From positions 1 through 35,401 of the forward strand of contig NZEV01000001.1 in NCBI GenBank assembly GCA_002690495.1: DNA of 35,401 bases, read 5' to 3'. Source of the stretch: Legionellales bacterium. Its GTDB lineage: Bacteria > Pseudomonadota > Gammaproteobacteria > Comchoanobacterales > Comchoanobacteraceae. How positions within the stretch are numbered: position 1 is the stretch's first letter; each line of letters opens with the position of its first letter. The notes below the pieces were generated by a model. It saw only the letters and a program-made list of their open reading frames with translations, searched no databases and was not told the DNA's origin. Of this stretch, positions 15,977 to 27,664 are shown in pieces. Position numbers and translations under genes: made by a program.

Positions 15977-17152
15977 ATGCAGCCAACATTATCAAAAAAA
16001 GTAAGTGCTTTAAAGCCTTCTGCAACCATTGCAGTGAGTGAACTTGCCAATCAACTCAAAGCTCAGGGAGAAGCTGTGATTTCTCTTGCGTTAGGGGAAC
16101 CAGATTTTATGACCCCAACATTTATCCAAGATGCAGCTGTGTCAGCCATTCGAAATGGTGAACATCATTATACGCCAGTTGGAGGTACATTAGCGCTTAA
16201 AAAAGCCATTATTCATAAGTTTGCAAGAGATAATGATTTACACTTTAATCTTGATCAAGTAATGGCAGGGACCGGCTGTAAACAAGTTATTTTCAATGCA
16301 TTAACTGCAATTCTTGATCCAGAGGATGAGGTCATCATACATGCTCCTTATTGGCCGTCTTATCCTGCGATGGTGAGCTTTTGTGATGCGACCCCAGTCA
16401 TTGTTGATTGTGATGAGCAAGATGGCTTTTTGATGTCCCCAGAAGCACTTGAACGAGCAATAACCCCTCAAACCAAAGCGGTGATGATTAATTCACCATC
16501 AAATCCAACAGGCGCTTGTTATTCTAAGTCACAACTGCAAGACTTGCTGAAAGTCCTTGAATCTCATCCAAAGATTTGGGTGCTCTCAGACGAAATTTAT
16601 GAGCATGTTGTTTACAAAGGGTTTAAACAATATAGTCTTGCGGCATTAAATGATATAGTTGCGCCAAGAGTCGTGACTTTTAATGGGGTTTCAAAAAGTC
16701 ATGCAATGACAGGATGGCGTTTGGGATTTTGTGGCGGTGATGCTGATTTAATAAAAGCAATGTCAAAAATTCAATCACAATCGACTAGTAATCCATGTTC
16801 TATTACTCAAGCTGCTGGGGTCAGTGCTTTAAATGCAAATCTGGATAGTGTGTATGCGTTTTGTAAAGTGTTTGCTGAGAGAATAGATTATGTTGTGAAG
16901 ACTTTATCCAATACTCAATTAAAAATCAGTGAGCCTATGGGCGCATTTTATATCTTCATTGACATACGTGCATATACGCAAGATGATGTTCAGTTTTGCA
17001 AAGATCTTTTAAATCAAGAGTATCTTGCTCTTGTACCAGGAGATGCTTTTGGTGCAAAAGGGTATGTTCGTTTATCCTGTGCTGCAAGCATGGAGATATT
17101 ACATACAGCGTGTGCTAAGATTATTCACTTTCTGAATTCAAAATATAGTTAA
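15977..17152 (+). CDS. Class I aminotransferase, aspartate aminotransferase type
   Basis: This PLP enzyme is probably an aspartate/prephenate aminotransferase of the I-gamma or Ib group. At 391 residues it is full length. LALGEPDFMTP (37-47), YTPVGG (65-70), NSPSNPTGA (172-180) and DEIYEHVVY (205-213) are typical, and the Schiff-base Lys is K240 in NGVSKSHAMTGWRLGF. Exact amino-acid preference cannot be read from sequence. A GGAGGAAA ribosome-binding site lies at the end of birA, one nucleotide before the start. It ends convergently with the NTPDase gene, sharing TTAA. Confidence 0.9.
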   Translation: MQPTLSKKVSALKPSATIAVSELANQLKAQGEAVISLALGEPDFMTPTFIQDAAVSAIRNGEHHYTPVGGTLALKKAIIHKFARDNDLHFNLDQVMAGTGCKQVIFNALTAILDPEDEVIIHAPYWPSYPAMVSFCDATPVIVDCDEQDGFLMSPEALERAITPQTKAVMINSPSNPTGACYSKSQLQDLLKVLESHPKIWVLSDEIYEHVVYKGFKQYSLAALNDIVAPRVVTFNGVSKSHAMTGWRLGFCGGDADLIKAMSKIQSQSTSNPCSITQAAGVSALNANLDSVYAFCKVFAERIDYVVKTLSNTQLKISEPMGAFYIFIDIRAYTQDDVQFCKDLLNQEYLALVPGDAFGAKGYVRLSCAASMEILHTACAKIIHFLNSKYS

Positions 17153-18288
17153 GCGTGAGCTTGTTGTGCATTTAATTGTGACCAGTGATGAATGACAACA
17201 CCCCGTGTCCAACTATTATAAGGAATGGAATAGTGAGCATACTGGCTAGGTAATCCTAAAGCATCGAATAGACTCATGACATATGTGCCTTCAACACAAA
17301 AGTTACCTAATGTCGTCGGGTTGACTAGTGGATTTTTGCGACGTAATGTTTTCCAATCGAGTTCACAGGTTGATTTAAGTTGATTATGAATTTGACCAGG
17401 ATCTAGCGTACCAAAAAACTCAAATAATGTTCTAAAATTAGCAACCATAATAATAGGCTCATTTTTCTTAACCGCATTAGCTACAGCTTCTTTTTCTGGT
17501 GTCGCATCTTCATTCACTTCTAAGTAGTGTTTGAATAGGTTAAAGCAGCTTTTATAAGAAAATTCAGAGCTTGATTTATAATCTTTTGGGTAACACAGTA
17601 ATTTGCTATTTTGCCAATAACTTGTAACACGTCTTACTGCTTCATTACTACCAAATCCTAACCAACTGCCAAGATTCAGAAAAATGGAACGATCTGGTAA
17701 ACGAATAACATGGTTTGACTCCTCGGGTTTATCGACCACAAATGCGTACTGCATGGAGGCACCACCTAATTCAAAGAATGCCCCTAAAGGCTCTTTGTTT
17801 CGGATACGATCTTCGTAAGATTCAAGCCAACCATAAGCGGCCTCATTTTTACCACTGATGGTACGGATTTCTTTCACCTCACCAAAGAGTGTATTATCTT
17901 GTAACCATGTTTCAACAGAGTTATACATGTTTTTCTGCACGCCTTGAGGGAGTAAGCGCATACCAGCAGTGGACAAGAAGTAAATGGGAATATCCTGACA
18001 AGGTAGTTTTTCGGTGTAGCAAAATTTTTGTGCGGGATTAAATAATCGACTGAGATAAAAAGGGATTTGGTTAGGTTCATTGGCAAATGTACTAAAACCA
18101 GGTTCAACTGAATGATAAAAGATCTGTTCTATTTTTGGCAGTTGATCATCTGGCTCAACAGAGTAAATGTGAATCCTACTCCCACTGCTACCAACATCGA
18201 TGATGATCTCATAAAATTTACTTGTGTCTGCGTAAATGGAAGATACAAGACAAAGAACAATTATACTCGTTAGTTTTTTCAATATCAT
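17149..18288 (-). CDS. Secreted ecto-apyrase of the GDA1/CD39 NTPDase family
   Basis: It hydrolyses nucleoside tri- and diphosphates outside the cytoplasm. A signal peptide covers 1-20 (SSIYA before D21). Apyrase conserved regions are in order: IIDVGSSGSRIHIY (29-42), FLSTAGMRLL (104-113), ISGKNEAAYGW (144-154) with Glu149 as the expected catalytic base, GAFFELGGASMQYAF (169-183) and a SWLGFG segment near 208-213. The family is common in eukaryotes and rare in bacteria. Legionella secretes NTPDases of this type that support intracellular growth, which suggests a host-interaction role here. It is a single gene, divergent from the SNF transporter, with its stop shared with the aminotransferase. 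Confidence 0.93.
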   Translation of the reverse strand: MILKKLTSIIVLCLVSSIYADTSKFYEIIIDVGSSGSRIHIYSVEPDDQLPKIEQIFYHSVEPGFSTFANEPNQIPFYLSRLFNPAQKFCYTEKLPCQDIPIYFLSTAGMRLLPQGVQKNMYNSVETWLQDNTLFGEVKEIRTISGKNEAAYGWLESYEDRIRNKEPLGAFFELGGASMQYAFVVDKPEESNHVIRLPDRSIFLNLGSWLGFGSNEAVRRVTSYWQNSKLLCYPKDYKSSSEFSYKSCFNLFKHYLEVNEDATPEKEAVANAVKKNEPIIMVANFRTLFEFFGTLDPGQIHNQLKSTCELDWKTLRRKNPLVNPTTLGNFCVEGTYVMSLFDALGLPSQYAHYSIPYNSWTRGVVIHHWSQLNAQQAHA

Positions 18289-18389
18289 TATTCCTATATA
18301 TTACATATTTCGGTTTAGAAGTACATAAAAAATCTTTGTTAGAATTACTTTTAATGTTAAGCTTCAAGCTAAAGAGTTAAGGTTTATTC

Positions 18390-19730
18390 ATGTCTTTACA
18401 GGAACGTTGGTCATCAGGTTTTTATTTCATTCTCGCTGCGACAGGTGCTGCAGTCGGTCTTGGAAGCATTTGGAAATTTCCTTATGAGGCAGGATTAAAT
18501 GGGGGCGGCTTATTCGTCGCGTGCTATCTTATTTTTATCTTATTAGTCGGTATTCCTGCATTAGTGGCTGAAATGTCTATTGGAGTCATCGGTAGACGAA
18601 ATCCTGTTGAGGTGTTCGCATACTTTCATCAAACTTCAGGATCCTCTCGAGGTTGGCAATTCCTGGGTTACTTGAGTCTTGTGACTTTGATTTTGATCTT
18701 TTCCTTTTATAGCGTCATTGCAGGTTGGGATTTAGATTATTTAGTCTGGTCATTCACTGAAAGTATGGCTGGTTTATCATCAAGTCAGATTCAATCGCAC
18801 TGGCAATCATTACAATCTTCGTTTCCAAGAATGTTATTCTACCATTCACTGTTTTCTATATTGACAGGGTTAGTCGTGATATTTCCAATTAAAAAAGGAC
18901 TTGAGCGCGCTACAAAAATGTTGATGCCATTATTGTTTTTATTGGTGATCATCTTGGTATTGATGACGCTATCAATGTCAGGGTTACATGATGCAATAGC
19001 GTATTTATTTAATTTTAGTTGGGATCATCTATCCGCCAAAATGATTTTGGAGGCATTAGGTAATGCATGCTTCACACTCGCCATTGGTGCAGGGTGTATG
19101 CTAGTGTATGGTGCATATTTACCACAGGGTACTAAAATGATTAGTGTTGCTTTTTGGGTTGCGCTTTTAAATGCCTTTGTCGCATTAATGAGCGGCTTAG
19201 CTATTTTCACCATTGTGTTCACTTACCAATTAGACCCTAGGGGTGGGCCTGGCTTGATGTTTGAAACCTTGCCATTGTGTTTTAGTCAGCATCCTGGGGG
19301 AGATTTTTTTGCCATTGGTTTTTTTGCATTATTATTTTTAGCTGCATGGACTTCAGCAATTTCACTAATTGAACCTTTGGTGACTTATTTGATGCAATCG
19401 TTTCATCTTTCGAGATTACATGCTGCAACATTAGCGACTTTCGTTGGTTGGGTACTAGGATTAGGGACGATTGTATCATTTAACATCGAAAAAAATCTGG
19501 GTCTGTTTGGATTTAGCAATTTCTTTGAAATGGTCTCATATTTAACAACCAACGTATTTTTAAATATAGGTATTATTGCATATACTCTGTTTACTGGTTG
19601 GTGTTTAAAACGTCAGTCATTACAGACGGCTTTAAATACACATAGTGGGATATTTAGTGTTTGGTATCTACAAATAAAATATATTTTACCGTTAATTTTT
19701 GTTGTGATTTTAATTAGGACGATGGTATGA
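18390..19730 (+). CDS. Sodium-dependent transporter, SNF (NSS) family
   Basis: This LeuT-fold symporter probably imports an amino acid or related amine with Na+. The 446-residue protein has 11 predicted helices, typical of the bacterial 11-helix subgroup. The unwound first helix reads ATGAAVGLGSIWKFPYEAG (17-35), and NGGGLFVACYLIFILLVGIP follows as in the family. The Asn that binds Na1 in LeuT (GLGN) is Ser26 here. AAGG at about 18378 is the ribosome-binding site. It overlaps dapB by ATGA; the pairing with lysine synthesis is suggestive but does not define the substrate. Confidence 0.92.
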   Translation: MSLQERWSSGFYFILAATGAAVGLGSIWKFPYEAGLNGGGLFVACYLIFILLVGIPALVAEMSIGVIGRRNPVEVFAYFHQTSGSSRGWQFLGYLSLVTLILIFSFYSVIAGWDLDYLVWSFTESMAGLSSSQIQSHWQSLQSSFPRMLFYHSLFSILTGLVVIFPIKKGLERATKMLMPLLFLLVIILVLMTLSMSGLHDAIAYLFNFSWDHLSAKMILEALGNACFTLAIGAGCMLVYGAYLPQGTKMISVAFWVALLNAFVALMSGLAIFTIVFTYQLDPRGGPGLMFETLPLCFSQHPGGDFFAIGFFALLFLAAWTSAISLIEPLVTYLMQSFHLSRLHAATLATFVGWVLGLGTIVSFNIEKNLGLFGFSNFFEMVSYLTTNVFLNIGIIAYTLFTGWCLKRQSLQTALNTHSGIFSVWYLQIKYILPLIFVVILIRTMV

Positions 19731-20380
19731 AAATTTTAATCGTAGGCTACCAAGGCAAAATGGGAAAAATGGCCTATCAAGGTTTGACACAGGCTGGTCA
19801 TCAGTGTGAGGGTTGTTCAAAAGAAGATGCTTTATCTCAAGGTTTACTCAATAAGCCAGATGTGATGCTGGATTTAACATCACCTGATGTTGTATTTGAT
19901 CATGCCATGCAAGCCATCACACATCGAATCCCATTGGTGATTGGTACCACAGGCTTATCACTCAAGGAGATTGAGACACTCAGATCTAAGGCACAGCAAA
20001 ATAGTTCAGGTGTGCTCATTGTGCCCAACTTTTCTCTAGGGGCTTTGTTAATGATGAAATTTGCGAAAGAAGCAAAATCATTCTTTTCATCAGTAGAAAT
20101 TGTCGAAGGACACCATCCAGAGAAAAAAGATATGCCATCGGGCACTGCTAAGATGACAGCGCATTTGATGGGTGAGGATGTAACTATTCATTCTCGACGA
20201 CAGCGTGGCTTATTAGCAGAGCAAACGGTCTACTTTTCAGATATCGGTGAGCGTCTAACCATTGAGCATCAAACTTTGAGTAGGGATTCTTTTTTGCCAG
20301 GTATCAAGTATGCAATTAATAAAGTGATGCATTTAAATGAACTCATGATTGGACTTGACACGTTCTTGAATGAATCATGA
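19727..20380 (+). CDS. dapB: 4-hydroxy-tetrahydrodipicolinate reductase
   Basis: DapB acts in the diaminopimelate/lysine pathway using NAD(P)H. The nucleotide loop is VGYQGKMGKM (6-15), with VIGTTGLS at 71-78 and PNFSLGALLM at 100-109. The catalytic and substrate motif EGHHPEKKDMPSGTA (127-141) has the His pair 129/130 and nearby Lys residues. At 217 residues it is of the short class, well below the 273 of E. coli. The peptidoglycan precursor DAP is therefore likely made. ATGA overlaps tie it to its neighbours on both sides. Confidence 0.95.
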   Translation: MKILIVGYQGKMGKMAYQGLTQAGHQCEGCSKEDALSQGLLNKPDVMLDLTSPDVVFDHAMQAITHRIPLVIGTTGLSLKEIETLRSKAQQNSSGVLIVPNFSLGALLMMKFAKEAKSFFSSVEIVEGHHPEKKDMPSGTAKMTAHLMGEDVTIHSRRQRGLLAEQTVYFSDIGERLTIEHQTLSRDSFLPGIKYAINKVMHLNELMIGLDTFLNES

Positions 20381-20943
20381 TCAAAGTGCGATTGACCGGA
20401 CCGATTGCTGCGGGCAAAACTGAGGTCCTCAACCTGTTTAATCAGTTTGGTGCAGCTACAATCAACACAGATCAAGTGGTGTTAGAGTTATTGAACATCC
20501 CAACACATATGGATCAGTTACAATTATTAGCACCAGATTGTTTTGATCATGGTCAGTTAAATCGTCAACAATTAAGACGGTTGTTTTTTTCAGATCATCA
20601 CTTCAATCGTGCTTGGCAACATTACATTCACCCAATAGTACGTATGTGGATTAACCAACATCTACTATCAGTAACACAACCATATATTGTAATTGAGATG
20701 CCAATGGTACCAAATCCTGGTATCGTTTTTGATCGTCATTGTCTTGTGACTGCCAATCGTGCGCATCGAAGGCAGCGCTTATTTAAGCGTTGGGGTGAGG
20801 ATTTATTTAAGTCAGTGTCTGACCATGAGTCGTTATTACAAAAAAACCAATATGATGATATTATTCATAACAATGGATCCGTTCAATCACTATCAGATCA
20901 AGTGCAAAAACTAAATATAAGTTATAAAAATAACAATTTCTGA
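20377..20943 (+). CDS. coaE: Dephospho-CoA kinase (divergent CoaE)
   Basis: It phosphorylates dephospho-CoA in the last step of CoA synthesis. The P-loop is LTGPIAAGKT (6-15), against the usual GLTGGIGSGKS. INTDQVV near 29-35 corresponds to the conserved acidic substrate motif, and HPIVR sits in the CoA-binding region. The 188-residue length is slightly short, and the sequence is divergent enough that another small P-loop kinase cannot be excluded. Synteny with the DUF4389 gene and mutT resembles the gammaproteobacterial coaE region and supports the call. Confidence 0.82.
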   Translation: MIKVRLTGPIAAGKTEVLNLFNQFGAATINTDQVVLELLNIPTHMDQLQLLAPDCFDHGQLNRQQLRRLFFSDHHFNRAWQHYIHPIVRMWINQHLLSVTQPYIVIEMPMVPNPGIVFDRHCLVTANRAHRRQRLFKRWGEDLFKSVSDHESLLQKNQYDDIIHNNGSVQSLSDQVQKLNISYKNNNF

Positions 20944-20981
20944 TAAAATACACTATACTAGTGTGTGTTAGGAGGTTAACA

Positions 20982-21293
20982 ATGGTATCTATTATAGAAA
21001 ACTTAAAAAACTGGTCTTTATGGCTTCGTGGTGTGTTTATATTGATTTTAGCTGTGGCGACATATTATCTATTGTCTTATGTTGTATTTATCATTGCACT
21101 AGTTCAATTTATCATTAAGTTTGTTGCGGGACAACCCAATCAATCATTAATGAGTTTTGGTCAAGCAATTACAGACTATATTACAAAATCAATGGCATAC
21201 ATGACTTTTACAAGTGATGAGCCACCAGCACCATTTGATCAAATCAATTTTGATTCTAAGAAGAAATCTAAGACAAGTGACAAAAAAGGTTGA
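20982..21293 (+). CDS. DUF4389 family small membrane protein
   Basis: The 103-residue protein has a hydrophobic stretch (about 15-50) forming one or two membrane helices. The segment QFIIKFVAGQPNQSLMSFGQ is characteristic of DUF4389, and the C-terminal tail is Lys-rich and polar. The function of the family is unknown to me. The start is ATG 20982 because AGGAGG (20970-20975) lies 6 nt upstream; an earlier start would place that site inside the gene. The 3' end overlaps mutT by 17 nt. Confidence 0.8.
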   Translation: MVSIIENLKNWSLWLRGVFILILAVATYYLLSYVVFIIALVQFIIKFVAGQPNQSLMSFGQAITDYITKSMAYMTFTSDEPPAPFDQINFDSKKKSKTSDKKG

Positions 21294-21705
21294 TGTTGTT
21301 GTTGGACTGATGATCAACAATCAGTCCGAGGTGTTATCTCAACTTCGAAAAAGTGGCTCTCATTACTCAGGGTACTGGGAGTTTCCTGGTGGAAAAGTAG
21401 AGCCTGGTGAGACAAAACAACAAGCCGTCATTCGAGAGCTAGCTGAAGAAATTGGTGTTGATGTCAGAGTACTCAAAAAGCTAGGCCTGATCGAGCATCA
21501 GTATCCTGATAAGCTTGTGTGTTTATCTATCTACCAGGTAATGCATTATTACGGTCGCCCATATGCTCGTGAGAGGGGCTCTCAGATTGAGTGGATTCAT
21601 CCCGAGCGTTTACTTCAGGACTATCGGTGTTTACCGACATGTCAGATGATCGTAAACAAGTGGTTAGACTCTCAGAAGATTCATTTGTTGGAAACAGGTG
21701 ATTAA
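21277..21705 (+). CDS. mutT: Nudix hydrolase, MutT type (8-oxo-dGTP diphosphatase)
   Basis: It removes oxidised dGTP from the nucleotide pool. Starting at GTG 21277 gives 142 residues that align with MutT from its first strand (VDVVVGLMI). The complete Nudix box runs from G39 to V61: GKVEPGE, then RELAEEIGV with the metal-binding Glu residues 54, 57 and 58. GYWEFPGGK just before it is the typical MutT approach. An earlier start would lie deep in the upstream gene. Its last 179 nt are antisense to the large membrane protein gene, an unusually long convergent overlap. Confidence 0.92.
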   Translation: MTKKVDVVVGLMINNQSEVLSQLRKSGSHYSGYWEFPGGKVEPGETKQQAVIRELAEEIGVDVRVLKKLGLIEHQYPDKLVCLSIYQVMHYYGRPYARERGSQIEWIHPERLLQDYRCLPTCQMIVNKWLDSQKIHLLETGD

Positions 21706-24559
21706 TTGTTTGTTGAATTTGATTATAAATACCTGTAGATCCTAAATACAATTGCGTGAAGAGCGTAATGCCAGAGGCAACTAATAATAGCGCATTAGGA
21801 AACATGGGCATCATAAAATAAGTAATGTTTGAAAGAACGAGTAATACTGAAATGATGATTCCTTGATGTTTAACACATAAACGTATGTGTTCATAGAGTG
21901 TTTTTTTATCGATAGCCTCACATGTAAAATTAATCCATGCATTAGCAATGGAAATAATACTCAAAAGCAGCCCGATACCAACATGTAAAACTAGAATTTC
22001 GAGCACGAATGAATTAGCGAATGCCAGTGAAAACTGTTCATAGCTGATCCATGTTGCAAAATTGAAAGACAGATTAATCGAAAATATGAAATAGATTGCT
22101 TGTGTAATCATTGAAAACGTTAAATAGGCAATACTGATGACACCAAGTAGGTGCCAAATTCGATAATGCTGTTCGTAATTGAAATACGTGATCTGGGCGC
22201 AGTATCGCACTTGATCGATAAAGAGCATTGGTCTTTTTTCGAAGCGAACGATTAACTCATTCAGATATTTTAAACTAAAAAGATGCGTGATAAATTTCCC
22301 CAAGCTGAATACAGATAGTAAAAATACTTCAAAGATACGCAGGAAAATCCTGATTGGGAAATCAAAAGCAAATACAAGTATTAATTTAACCAAGGATCGT
22401 TCAAAGGCGTGGGAGAGTGTTTGAAAGGTCTTAAAACTAGGTTCTTGGAGTAGTTTTTTGAGTACCAACAGGGGCCAGAGTAACATGGTCAATAAAGAGG
22501 CAATAAAACTTTTGTCTTCTTTATCGCGATAAAAGTCATATCCGATTAATACAAACTTGAAACTAAATGACATCATGCCAATGATGGCAACTGAACCTAG
22601 ATGAGACTGAATATATGGCAAACTAATAAGAATATTGAGACCCAATAAAATACCACAGCCATATAAGCACACATCCAGAGGATATTTTTCCATAAATCTC
22701 ATTGCTCTGGCAAAAAAACTATGTTCTCCTCGATCAATCGTGTTGTGAATGACAATGACAAAGTTTGCAATCATAATGGCTGCAGCAAAGGCAAACAGAA
22801 AAGTGGATACCTCACTACTGAGTAAAGCAGTTGCAACAGCAAAACTGAGTTGATGAATGATGTTTGGGATGAATGAGGCATAGAATGAAGACATGCTGAT
22901 GATAAAACAGCAGAAACTAATGATGGTAACAATGGGATGCTTCAAACCTGTGTTATAGTAAAATTCACATAACTCCATGAAAATATGTTCACCTTGAATA
23001 ATTGGGTTTCTTTGAAATGCTTTCATAATGTCTAAATTGTCTGGCAGCCAAAAAAACGAGCCCACAATCATCAGAGCAGTTGCAATTAGGCCGGTATAAG
23101 TTGCTGAGATAATTGGTAATCCCAACAGAGTAGTGATAATTCCAGTTGAATAAGTAATGATACTGTAGTTAAGGTATAGCAGGCTAAGCATGGTGAATGT
23201 AAAAATAGATAAGGACAACGTATTTTCAAGCCAATGGCTTTTTTCAAAATTCGTTGTAGCAGTTTTTTCATCACCAATGCTTTTGATCAGTCGACTGACA
23301 AATAGCACAGAGGAAATCAAAATCATCAAAGCCATTGTACTTGAGACGCTGAAAATGGTAGATAATCCTGTAATGATTGTTTCAATAAAACAGAACTTAA
23401 TTTCTAAGGAAACAAGCATGATGGTGATCATGCCCATACCCGCGATGATTTCAGGTTTTTGAGAATATTTTTCAAATAGTGGCCAGGTTTTGTTGTTAAC
23501 TGGTTGTTTAATGAGACGTTCCGATTGATCACGTTGTCCTTCAAGGTATAGAGAAATGCTGGTGTAGCCGATTAAAGTGGTTGCCATGCATATGGAGCTG
23601 AGGATGTTGTATGAAATCCATGGGAAGAGATAAGCCAAAGAGAGAGTGATTGGATTGACAGGGATGATTGTGAAAATGACTAGCGAGAGACACGTTAACA
23701 TTGAAGCAAGTCTGACTCCAAGATCAATATGATACTCATTTGAAAAATGATCAGGGTATAGGCGAATGAGTGATGCTAACCACACTACCGAAAAAAAAGC
23801 CAATGCAGAATACATGGTCAGTGGTGCTTGAGTGAATAAATAAATTAATGTAGCACCTAATGGACTAGCATAAATGAGACTGCTAAGCCATGGTGCAAAG
23901 ATCAGTCCAAGAACCATCAAAATAGTTTGAGGTGAGATCTGAATCAAAGGTAAGGGTGAGTACAGCCATTTTTTTTGAGGTGGTTGATGAGCTTGAGGAG
24001 CTTTTGATTGAGCATCTAGTCCGTTCTTAACTGCTGCCATAGTGTCGTTAGTCAAGTGTGCTAATTGACCTTGATGATAGAGCTGATGAAGAGATGTTTC
24101 ATCGATATTTTCTGGCAATTCGTTTATTTCAGCGCTGTGTTTAGTTGTCTCCTCCATAAGATCAACTGATTTTAAGGTAAGTCGTAAAGTGTGGCTGACA
24201 GATTGGTAGACCATTTGAAAGCTGTAAAGATGGAGGTCACATTCAATAAGAGCATCTCTAATCATAGATGCGATTGTGATTTTAAATTTCAAGCGGTTCG
24301 CAGTATCATTATTTTGGATTGGAACCTTGCTGATCCCCTCTTGTAGGTTATTTAGTAAATCGATTGCGTAATCGTATTCTTCAGGGCGTTCACTTTTTGA
24401 ATAAAGTGACAAAATACAGGTACCAAGCTCATGGATGAGTTGATCTTTCAATCTTGCCTCGGATGAATCGTCATCAGCATTATTTCGAATTAAACCAAGT
24501 CGATGATATTGCTGCTTGTGTGGATGATTGGTTTCTTTTTTAGTTGTCGATTCAGTCAT
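21527..24559 (-). CDS. Large polytopic membrane protein of unknown function (1010 residues)
   Basis: I do not recognise a family. Residues 1 to about 195 are hydrophilic and mostly helical in character, likely cytoplasmic. From about 200 to 950 there are roughly 18 hydrophobic segments separated by short charged loops. The final 59 residues or so (from INHLFPTN) are polar and rich in Ser, Glu and Asp, and this tail is exactly the part encoded opposite mutT. There is no signal peptide, no obvious nucleotide-binding motif and no conserved charged pair suggesting a known transporter. It is transcribed alone, divergent from gyrB. Codon use and base composition look like the surroundings. Confidence 0.75.
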   Translation of the reverse strand: MTESTTKKETNHPHKQQYHRLGLIRNNADDDSSEARLKDQLIHELGTCILSLYSKSERPEEYDYAIDLLNNLQEGISKVPIQNNDTANRLKFKITIASMIRDALIECDLHLYSFQMVYQSVSHTLRLTLKSVDLMEETTKHSAEINELPENIDETSLHQLYHQGQLAHLTNDTMAAVKNGLDAQSKAPQAHQPPQKKWLYSPLPLIQISPQTILMVLGLIFAPWLSSLIYASPLGATLIYLFTQAPLTMYSALAFFSVVWLASLIRLYPDHFSNEYHIDLGVRLASMLTCLSLVIFTIIPVNPITLSLAYLFPWISYNILSSICMATTLIGYTSISLYLEGQRDQSERLIKQPVNNKTWPLFEKYSQKPEIIAGMGMITIMLVSLEIKFCFIETIITGLSTIFSVSSTMALMILISSVLFVSRLIKSIGDEKTATTNFEKSHWLENTLSLSIFTFTMLSLLYLNYSIITYSTGIITTLLGLPIISATYTGLIATALMIVGSFFWLPDNLDIMKAFQRNPIIQGEHIFMELCEFYYNTGLKHPIVTIISFCCFIISMSSFYASFIPNIIHQLSFAVATALLSSEVSTFLFAFAAAIMIANFVIVIHNTIDRGEHSFFARAMRFMEKYPLDVCLYGCGILLGLNILISLPYIQSHLGSVAIIGMMSFSFKFVLIGYDFYRDKEDKSFIASLLTMLLWPLLVLKKLLQEPSFKTFQTLSHAFERSLVKLILVFAFDFPIRIFLRIFEVFLLSVFSLGKFITHLFSLKYLNELIVRFEKRPMLFIDQVRYCAQITYFNYEQHYRIWHLLGVISIAYLTFSMITQAIYFIFSINLSFNFATWISYEQFSLAFANSFVLEILVLHVGIGLLLSIISIANAWINFTCEAIDKKTLYEHIRLCVKHQGIIISVLLVLSNITYFMMPMFPNALLLVASGITLFTQLYLGSTGIYNQIQQTINHLFPTNESSESLTTCLRSSDMSVNTDSPEVNARDESTQSESPSHEHMGDRNNALPGR

Positions 24560-24606
24560 ATTTGTATTAGTTTACAGATAAATGATCTAAAGATAAATTT
24601 TTTTTC

Positions 24607-24636
24607 TTGAATGTTCTGAACTTTTGTAAGTATTAT
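24607..24636 (+). promoter_or_regulatory. Candidate promoter for gyrB
   Basis: TTGAAT (24607-24612) and TATTAT (24631-24636) are separated by 18 bp in the divergent gap. A start near 24643 leaves about 20 nt of leader containing AAAAGG (24648-24653), a ribosome-binding site 10 nt before the ATG. A second, weaker pair (TTGTAA 24624-24629 and TAAAAG 24647-24652) is also possible. Confidence 0.45.
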
Positions 24637-24660
24637 GTAGGATTGATAAAAGGTTTATAA

Positions 24661-27614
<2,954 letters not shown>

Positions 27615-27664
27615 TTCATCATAGATGATTTATTTCATAAAAGCATCCTGGTATTCTGTTACAT

